Source of the DNA: Megaleporinus macrocephalus
Lineage: Eukaryota; Chordata; Actinopteri; Characiformes; Anostomidae
Direction of reading: 5' to 3'
Length of the DNA: 64,000 nucleotides
Assembly: GCA_021613375.1 (NCBI GenBank)
Contig: CM038720.1
Location: forward strand, 10,722,962-10,786,961
In this document: one piece after another, positions 63,068 to 64,000 of the stretch
Position numbering within the stretch: position 1 is the first letter of the stretch
How the letters are laid out: the number at the start of each line of letters is the position of its first letter
Notes under the pieces: model-generated
Seen by the model: only the letters and a program-made list of their open reading frames with translations
Database searches by the model: none
Told to the model about the DNA's origin: nothing
Position numbers and translations under genes: made by a program

Positions 63068-63621
63068 CCCCCATATATAACATCACCAATTGAGTCATAT
63101 TTCAAAACATATTACAAGTAGTTATCATACATTAAAAACTGGATATACAGTCTCACGGTAGATAACTCAGATGATCGTCCCCCAAAATAGTTGTGAACAT
63201 GCTGCGTATGGATGTTTTTTTAGGGAATGCTGCAGGACACTGATGATATTTATCCATTTCTGTCCTGTTATTTCAGGAGTCAGGAGCCCATCAGTCTGTC
63301 CAGATGGCACGAGCTGAGAGTGTCTCGCACAGCCAGAAGGGGAATATTGCAGCTGGACAAAAACAAGCCTGTGGAGGGCATGGCTGAGGTAGTGCAAAGT
63401 GAAGGTCACTAGGTTTACTATTAGTAAAGTCTATATGTTTGATCTGTATGTAACAGTGTGAGGCAGGGTCTCAGCTTTCAGTCACCCACCGCTTTCTCTT
63501 TTAGGGTGCCTTCACTCAGATCAGGTGTAGCTCGCCGCTTTATTTGGGAGGCGTCCCAAACTACCACCTCACCAAAGCCAGTGCCTCAGTTCACATGGCG
63601 TTCACCGGAAGCATTCAAAAG
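30888..63621 (+). CDS. egflam: Pikachurin gene egflam, 17 exons, 3' end outside window
   Basis: Secreted extracellular-matrix protein. In mammals it sits in the photoreceptor synaptic cleft, binds alpha-dystroglycan through laminin G domains and is needed for apposition of bipolar-cell dendrites to the ribbon (established knowledge). The sequence shows 17 GT-AG exons whose phases all match and sum to 2340 nt (780 codons). Domain order is signal peptide 1-24, FN3 about 36-147, FN3 about 153-249, acidic and Ser/Thr-rich linker about 250-362, EGF 366-399, laminin G about 402-572, EGF 583-620, laminin G about 623-780 and continuing. Characteristic stretches are [36 protein letters not shown] and GSIQK, which agree with the vertebrate EGFLAM family as I remember it. 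The family is about 1000 residues long, so roughly a quarter (last EGF and laminin G) lies downstream. Introns range from 86 bp to 9.6 kb, and the long ones are filled with repeats. Agrin and perlecan share laminin G and EGF modules but lack this FN3-FN3-EGF-LG-EGF-LG order. Confidence 0.95.
31157..31224. repeat. (TA)n microsatellite, egflam intron 1
   Basis: A pure run of 34 dinucleotides, 170 bp after exon 1. Length is likely polymorphic. Confidence 0.97.
32513..33523 (+). mobile_element. hAT element copy 2, right end lost, egflam intron 1
   Basis: The left end CAAAGGTGT with the following TCAAAAGTATTCAC (5-bp insertion between them) matches copy 3. The roughly 430-bp spacer between the left end and the array is deleted. 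The right end stops at about ATTTGTACTT, lacking the terminal GACACCTCTG and one target duplication. It lies inside an inverted-repeat MITE: the left flank ends ggagcattt and the right flank resumes tattggtcc, which are contiguous in other MITE copies (for example 27,050). Confidence 0.82.
32685..33415 (+). repeat. 36-bp minisatellite, about 20 units, inside hAT copy 2
   Basis: GTAAGGAG recurs at exact 36-bp spacing from 32685 to 33405 (720 = 20 x 36) with very few substitutions and no indels. The unit is the same as in copies 1 and 3. Confidence 0.95.
33941..34050 (+). CDS. egflam: egflam exon 2: first half of FN3 domain 1
   Basis: Residues 34-70, entered at phase 1 and left at phase 0. The acceptor is ttactgtag and the donor AAG/gtaaat. 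It carries the FN3 start (SPPLDVQ), a possible N-glycosylation site N-C-T at residue 48, the conserved B-strand tryptophan at 56 (ISVRW) and ends ITGYK. Human EGFLAM has the same NCT sequon and a similar GY ending, from memory. Confidence 0.93.
34640..35390 (-). pseudogene. Tc1-like element relic in egflam intron 2
   Basis: It starts on the minus strand with [13 protein letters not shown] (35,323-35,361), a typical Tc1 N-terminus. Further on are [11 protein letters not shown] (from a GGGS-I motif) and [19 protein letters not shown] (34,840-34,900), the segment around the last acidic catalytic residue. Many stops. The same family as the 14.5-kb relic, judging by the shared GGAACTGGTGTGA and GGATGTCC-like context. 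Confidence 0.75.
35745..35815. mobile_element. 71-bp minimal palindrome of the same MITE family
   Basis: The arms ATATCGTCGCTGTCCAATG and CATTGGACAGCGATGATAT are almost perfect inverted copies separated by only about 25 bases (ACTATTTTGGAGTTACC). TA lies at each outer end. It looks like an internally deleted copy that keeps only the terminal repeats. Confidence 0.75.
36707..36793 (+). CDS. egflam: egflam exon 3: middle of FN3 domain 1
   Basis: Residues 71-99, phase 0 on both sides; acceptor ttttctag, donor AAA/gtaaag. It starts [13 protein letters not shown] and ends LEMRNK, fitting the C' to E strands of an FN3 fold; this is the least conserved part of the domain. The 30-bp minisatellite begins about 45 bp after the donor, and the exon's frame stays open through it to 39853. 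Confidence 0.82.
36834..39720 (+). repeat. 30-bp minisatellite, 96 units, egflam intron 3
   Basis: From 36841 every 30 bp starts ACTCCTCTTA (rare variants), giving 96 units in 2880 bp with no indel at all. Each unit is about 25/30 pyrimidine on the + strand and nearly free of G. Variation is confined to a few sites: TTCC, CTCC, CTCT or TTCT after the start, then ATCTCC, TTCTCC, TTCCCC or ATCACC, then CTCTTCTAAT or CTGTTCTAAT. A diverged tail continues to about 39,900. Long frames over it (1082, 1048 and 986 codons) are artefacts of the period. Confidence 0.98.
40371..40397 (+). CDS. egflam: Candidate 27-nt mini-exon 4 of egflam
   Basis: Nine codons (VQNNGHALF, residues 100-108) between a strong acceptor (tgtcttccag) and a consensus donor (gtaagt), phase 0 on both sides. 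Skipping it also keeps the frame. Without it, the spacing between the exon-2 GY motif and the I-G-D/N-L motif matches my memory of human EGFLAM better, so it may be lineage-specific, alternative or a chance splice-site pair. All residue numbers given downstream include it. Confidence 0.45.
40731..40945 (-). mobile_element. MITE copy in egflam intron 4
   Basis: It starts TATCATCGCCGTCCAAAG and contains GGACCAATACAAGTGCTCC, AAAATAGCTTTGAG and AATTCTGGTTCCATTG in family order. The far terminal repeat is not recognisable. Confidence 0.65.
41091..41208 (+). CDS. egflam: egflam exon 5: end of FN3 domain 1
   Basis: Residues 109-147 plus one base; acceptor tgtctctag, donor AACG/gtcagt, phase 1 at the end. 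It contains the FN3 tyrosine corner (Leu115 to Tyr121 in [14 protein letters not shown]) and the F-G loop and G strand ([16 protein letters not shown]). Confidence 0.93.
41306..41441 (+). CDS. egflam: egflam exon 6: first half of FN3 domain 2
   Basis: Residues 148-192 and two bases of codon 193. The acceptor is tcatccaaag, weaker than its neighbours, after an intron of only 97 bp; the donor is ATCAG/gtacgg, phase 2. It starts [14 protein letters not shown] and carries [11 protein letters not shown] with the conserved FN3 tryptophan at 173. Confidence 0.92.
41633..44143 (+). mobile_element. hAT element copy 3, longest, egflam intron 6
   Basis: It starts CAAAGGTGTCAAAAG and ends TTGACACCTCTG. 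Flanks ATAAGCTG (41625-41632) and TTAAGCTG (44144-44151) match in 7 of 8 bases, as expected for an aged 8-bp hAT duplication. The first 570 bp are unique-like sequence shared with copy 1; most of the rest is the 36-bp array. No transposase is encoded. It lies about 200 bp after the donor of exon 6. Confidence 0.88.
42214..44060 (+). repeat. 36-bp minisatellite, about 50 units, inside hAT copy 3
   Basis: Unit starts run in exact 36-bp register from 42250 to 44050 (1800 = 50 x 36). A block carrying rare variants (GTAAGGTGTAGAAGG, GGAGCATAAATG, GTACCGATAATAG) appears at 42577-42930 and again at 43081-43434, an offset of 504 = 14 units, so the array grew partly by copying a 14-unit block. The 416-codon frame across it is an artefact. 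Confidence 0.95.
44800..47170 (+). repeat. Diverged repeated fragments of a Tc1-like element
   Basis: A block containing ATGCCCTTTGCCA, GTGTTGGCTAG and TGGAGCTCCATCCAGTACC occurs at 45,035-45,230, 46,540-46,625 and 46,780-46,930, and GCAGCCCATCAGTAAAAGA-type sequence precedes two of them. The text resembles a shrunken fish Tc1 derivative. A TA microsatellite (46,397-46,448) interrupts the series. No gene is visible in the stretch. Confidence 0.55.
46397..46448. repeat. (AT)n microsatellite, egflam intron 6
   Basis: A pure run of about 26 dinucleotides inside the region of diverged Tc1-like fragments. Confidence 0.95.
48500..49400 (-). repeat. Probable transposon relics in egflam intron 6
   Basis: The minus strand at 48,536-48,742 reads [20 protein letters not shown], resembling the NPIE-LW region of transposases, and the + strand at 48,540-48,900 has the character of a common fish DNA-transposon segment. 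The segment 49,150-49,390 has a short minus frame of similar style. I could not define ends or assign a family. Confidence 0.4.
49751..50678 (+). repeat. Tandem duplication of about 440-490 bp, egflam intron 6
   Basis: Copy 1 (49751-50185) and copy 2 (50192-50678) both begin GAAGCTTGTGACAGACTC and end GTGTTTACTGCTGCTGAG. They share GAAGAACATTAACC or GGAGAACATTAACC, ACCCACCCAG, TAAAATGTAGAATCTG and CTAAGCCAAGGAACATGGT. Copy 2 has about 50 extra bases near 50,550-50,605. They have diverged by substitutions throughout. Confidence 0.85.
51070..51236 (+). CDS. egflam: egflam exon 7: end of FN3 domain 2
   Basis: Residues 193-248 plus one base; acceptor tgctgtctag, donor CACA/gtgagt. It continues the domain ([10 protein letters not shown], then [18 protein letters not shown] and YGESQPSP), with the second tyrosine corner. 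It follows the longest intron in the window, 9.6 kb (41442-51069). Confidence 0.94.
51375..51478 (+). CDS. egflam: egflam exon 8: acidic linker with possible GAG site
   Basis: Residues 249-283; acceptor gggttcccag, donor GAAGAG/gtaaga, phase 0 at the end. It begins [10 protein letters not shown]. The E-A-G-S-G motif looks like a glycosaminoglycan attachment site and is shared with human EGFLAM as I recall it. An Asp/Tyr-rich run follows ([18 protein letters not shown]). Glycosylation is inferred, not shown. Confidence 0.9.
51565..51919 (+). CDS. egflam: egflam exon 9: Ser/Thr-rich linker and EGF domain 1
   Basis: Residues 284-401 plus one base; acceptor ctttccag after an 86-bp intron, donor GACA/gtaagt, phase 1. 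The first 75 residues are rich in Ser, Thr, Pro and Gly and probably O-glycosylated and unstructured. The EGF-like domain has six cysteines (366, 371, 377, 388, 390, 399) with [14 protein letters not shown] at its centre, a stretch very typical of pikachurin. Confidence 0.95.
51920..53324. other. First part of egflam intron 9, no further exon seen
   Basis: No coding segment fits the phase-1 junction between exons 9 and 10. A GC-richer patch at 52,480-52,570 (CTGAGCCCGGGGGTTGCGGC) gives short frames without similarity to pikachurin. Confidence 0.5.
53325..53590 (-). repeat. Tc1-like relic fragment in egflam intron 9
   Basis: CTTTTCATACCCAATTATGT at 53,426 and the following TTGCCAATCAACCTA match the region beyond the transposase of the 56,476 element (CTTTTTATACCCAATCATGT at 57,430). 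It is a 3' fragment only. Confidence 0.6.
53629..53705 (+). repeat. (TAGA)n microsatellite, about 19 units
   Basis: An uninterrupted tetranucleotide run in intron 9, about 190 bp before the 37-bp array. Confidence 0.97.
53888..55468 (+). repeat. 37-bp minisatellite, 42 units, egflam intron 9
   Basis: GGAGTATAAC recurs in exact register from 53899 to 55453 (1554 = 42 x 37). The unit contains AACAGTGTCTGATAACTGAT and GAGGTCTGG or variants. Because 37 is not divisible by three, an open frame cycles through three peptides every 111 bp. Rare variants at both ends (AACTCAAAAAGGGCTCTGG at 53,957 and 55,327) show block copying. Confidence 0.96.
55801..55901 (+). CDS. egflam: egflam exon 10: start of laminin G domain 1
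   Basis: Residues 402-435; acceptor ttcgctcttag, donor TTCAGG/gtaagg, phase 0 at the end. It encodes [14 protein letters not shown], then [17 protein letters not shown], the first beta strands of a laminin G sandwich and close to the mammalian protein. The preceding intron 9 holds the 37-bp minisatellite. Confidence 0.95.
56092..56192 (+). CDS. egflam: egflam exon 11: laminin G domain 1, continued
   Basis: Residues 436-468 plus two bases; acceptor tccttatag. It encodes [14 protein letters not shown], then [15 protein letters not shown]. The donor is CAG/gtttgg, a weak match to consensus, but the codon completes correctly to Arg469 in exon 12 and the laminin G strand order requires this join. 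Confidence 0.94.
56287..56431 (+). CDS. egflam: egflam exon 12: laminin G domain 1, continued
   Basis: Residues 469-517; acceptor gtctgcag after a 94-bp intron, donor TCTGCG/gtgaga, phase 0. It encodes [19 protein letters not shown], then [10 protein letters not shown] and [10 protein letters not shown], a complete middle portion of the domain. A Tc1-like element starts only 44 bp after the donor. Confidence 0.95.
56476..57745 (-). mobile_element. Tc1/mariner element with TA duplication, egflam intron 12
   Basis: The ends are inverted copies, CAAACCGGATTCCAAAAAAG on the left and its near-exact complement on the right (36 of 37 positions over the full arm). TA dinucleotides flank at 56474-56475 and 57746-57747. 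The interior carries a degraded transposase on the minus strand. It is inserted 44 bp downstream of exon 12, in opposite orientation to egflam. Confidence 0.9.
56597..57395 (-). pseudogene. Tc1-like transposase remnant
   Basis: The minus-strand frame shows an N-terminal helix-turn-helix ([13 protein letters not shown], then TVHNIIKRF), a second paired-like segment ([14 protein letters not shown]), the first catalytic region GSDESRFEV and [16 protein letters not shown]. After about residue 185 the sequence no longer resembles the family: the second Asp and final acidic residue of the DDE/D triad are not visible. Length is well below the usual 340 or so residues, so it is almost certainly inactive. 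Confidence 0.82.
57840..58495 (+). repeat. Possible retroelement tail in egflam intron 12
   Basis: A pyrimidine- and GT-rich stretch with CCTGCCCTGTCTCCCTCGTC, TTCATTAAAGTACGTTTGTC near its end (a possible polyadenylation context) and ending CCACCCATGACAAC. It reads like the terminal part of a fish retroelement, possibly a solo LTR, but no paired end was found. Confidence 0.35.
58495..59955 (+). repeat. Local dispersed duplications in egflam intron 12
   Basis: A block of about 180 bp at 58,620-58,795 (GTTTGGTATTTGGAACCAAG to GAACACTGATATCAAG) recurs at 59,775-59,950 with few changes. A second block with CACTGATTAATA and TTTTAGAGGTCAGTTTTAAA recurs at 58,498-58,570 and 58,800-58,875. The hAT-like MITE at 59,213 lies between the copies. 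Confidence 0.75.
59213..59539. mobile_element. hAT-like MITE with TAGGG ends, 327 bp
   Basis: It starts TAGGGCTGTGTATTG and ends TTACACCCCTA, with identical 8-bp flanks ATATATAT at 59205-59212 and 59540-59547. The interior holds opposed GATACAATACATATCGTG and CGAGAATCGATACAG type segments. The flank is itself a TA run, so the duplication is less decisive than for a complex sequence. It lies in egflam intron 12. Confidence 0.7.
60366..60555 (+). CDS. egflam: egflam exon 13: end of laminin G domain 1
   Basis: Residues 518-580 plus one base; acceptor cacactgcag, donor GTAG/gtgagc, phase 1. It encodes [12 protein letters not shown], then [17 protein letters not shown] and [14 protein letters not shown], the strongly conserved C-terminal strands with the domain cysteine at 553. 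Local GC content is much higher than in the repeat-rich intron before it. Confidence 0.96.
61353..61478 (+). CDS. egflam: egflam exon 14: EGF-like domain 2
   Basis: Residues 581-622 plus one base; acceptor tctctggcag, donor GAGA/gtaagt, phase 1 on both sides, the usual arrangement for a shuffled EGF exon. Cysteines are at 583, 588, 593, 599, 609, 611 and 620, ending [12 protein letters not shown]. The extra first cysteine is also present in human EGFLAM as I recall it. Confidence 0.96.
61583..61826 (+). CDS. egflam: egflam exon 15: start of laminin G domain 2
   Basis: Residues 623-703 plus two bases; acceptor tgctctgcag after a 104-bp intron, donor ATTAG/gtgtgt, phase 2. It encodes [17 protein letters not shown] with a possible N-glycosylation site at 632 (N-E-T), then [41 protein letters not shown] and RFDCGSG. 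Confidence 0.96.
62090..62525 (+). mobile_element. Palindromic fish element, copy 2, egflam intron 15
   Basis: It shares GTGTGTTGTGCTAGTGTGAG, CCACCAACCAGTAAC, AACGATCCACCAAC and AGAGGTGGTTTTAATG with the family of the 28.7-kb copy, including the internal middle that copy 1 lacks. Terminal TGATCA motifs are eroded. Confidence 0.62.
62838..63090 (+). repeat. Interspersed repeat interrupted by a TA run, intron 15
   Basis: GCAGTGAAACACTCACTAG, AGGGGCAGTGAGTACACTT, GGTGCGGTGGGCAGGC and CAAGGGCACTTTAG are recognisable as a widespread fish repeat whose tail normally reads GGGATCGA, then CCC. A (AT)n run at 63014-63065 replaces the continuation, and the sequence gCCCCCATATATA occurs at both edges of the run. 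Confidence 0.55.
63277..63388 (+). CDS. egflam: egflam exon 16: laminin G domain 2, continued
   Basis: Residues 704-741; acceptor gttatttcag, donor GCTGAG/gtagtg, phase 0 at the end. It encodes [19 protein letters not shown], then [16 protein letters not shown], nearly identical in pattern to the mammalian domain. Confidence 0.95.
63505..63621 (+). CDS. egflam: egflam exon 17: laminin G domain 2, last exon in window
   Basis: Residues 742-780; acceptor ctcttttag, donor CAAAAG/gtgggt, phase 0. It encodes [19 protein letters not shown] and ends FTGSIQK. The next exon should begin with the rest of the C-terminal strand of this domain and the third EGF; nothing like it appears in the remaining 379 bases. 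A TA microsatellite starts 60 bp after the donor. Confidence 0.93.
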
Positions 63622-63678
63622 GTGGGTGGGCATTCGCAAGACCATGTGCTGCTCTCTGACTTATTGCTCATATTTAAT

Positions 63679-63680
<2 letters not shown>

Positions 63681-63748
<68 letters not shown>
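63681..63748. repeat. (TA)n microsatellite after exon 17
   Basis: A pure run of 34 dinucleotides beginning 60 bp after the donor of exon 17. The frames reading IYIYIY over it are artefacts. Confidence 0.97.
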
Positions 63749-63755
<7 letters not shown>

Positions 63756-64000
63756 TATTAGAGTTTTGCAATGCAAATATTACATCAGGCAAAGCTATTT
63801 GGTGTATTTAACAATAAATGCTTCAGAAGTCTAGTTCCAGTCACCATCACTATGAATTAAGCTTTTCAGATGAGACCACTCTTTGTTACATTTTTACCAT
63901 TTAGAAAGAAATTTTGAAACCCTGGTGGAATTCCCCTTTGAAGGAATTCCTGCTTTTTCAGCTTAATGCCCGTTTTCTGCATCTGGAGCATACAGTCACT

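Noticed and set aside
62851..63098. Membrane-like IYIYIY peptides here and at 63,458-63,834
   Set aside because: Translation of TA microsatellites.

Overview
The window is eukaryotic: there is no operon-like gene packing, the only convincing gene is split into GT-AG exons, and most of the rest is interspersed and tandem repeat. The domain content and the repeat types (Tc1-like elements, hAT elements, palindromic elements with terminal repeats) point to a teleost fish. The repeat types suggest an ostariophysan such as a characiform or catfish relative, but that narrower placement rests on recollection of repeats and is weak.

The one gene I can establish is egflam (pikachurin) on the + strand. 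It runs from a signal-peptide exon at 30888 to an exon ending at 63621 and continues beyond the window. Seventeen exons (one of them a doubtful 27-nt mini-exon) join with matching phases at every junction into 780 codons. In order they encode a signal peptide, two fibronectin type III domains, an acidic and Ser/Thr-rich linker, an EGF-like domain, a laminin G domain, a second EGF-like domain and most of a second laminin G domain. In mammals pikachurin is a secreted matrix protein of the photoreceptor ribbon synapse that binds dystroglycan through its laminin G domains. The last EGF and laminin G domains should lie downstream of the window.

Layout. 1-30,680 is intergenic with no gene I can support. 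It holds Tc1-like relics (12.2, 14.5, 17.3 kb), short inverted-repeat elements, a hAT element (22,020-23,185) with a clean 8-bp target duplication, a small hAT MITE (25,067-25,212), and a GC- and purine-rich stretch near 16.5-17.1 kb that could be a promoter. 30,680-30,987 holds the egflam leader and exon 1. From there to the end are the egflam introns, inflated by five blocks: a second hAT copy (intron 1), a 96-unit 30-bp minisatellite (intron 3), a third hAT copy with about 50 units of a 36-bp minisatellite (intron 6), a 42-unit 37-bp minisatellite (intron 9) and a Tc1-like element with a TA target duplication (intron 12).

The most unusual observation is a non-autonomous hAT family. All three copies carry the same internal 36-bp minisatellite at different lengths (about 13, 20 and 50 units), so the family appears to be a mobile carrier of an expandable tandem array. 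The very long open frames in the window (up to 1082 codons) are by-products of minisatellites with periods divisible by three, not genes.
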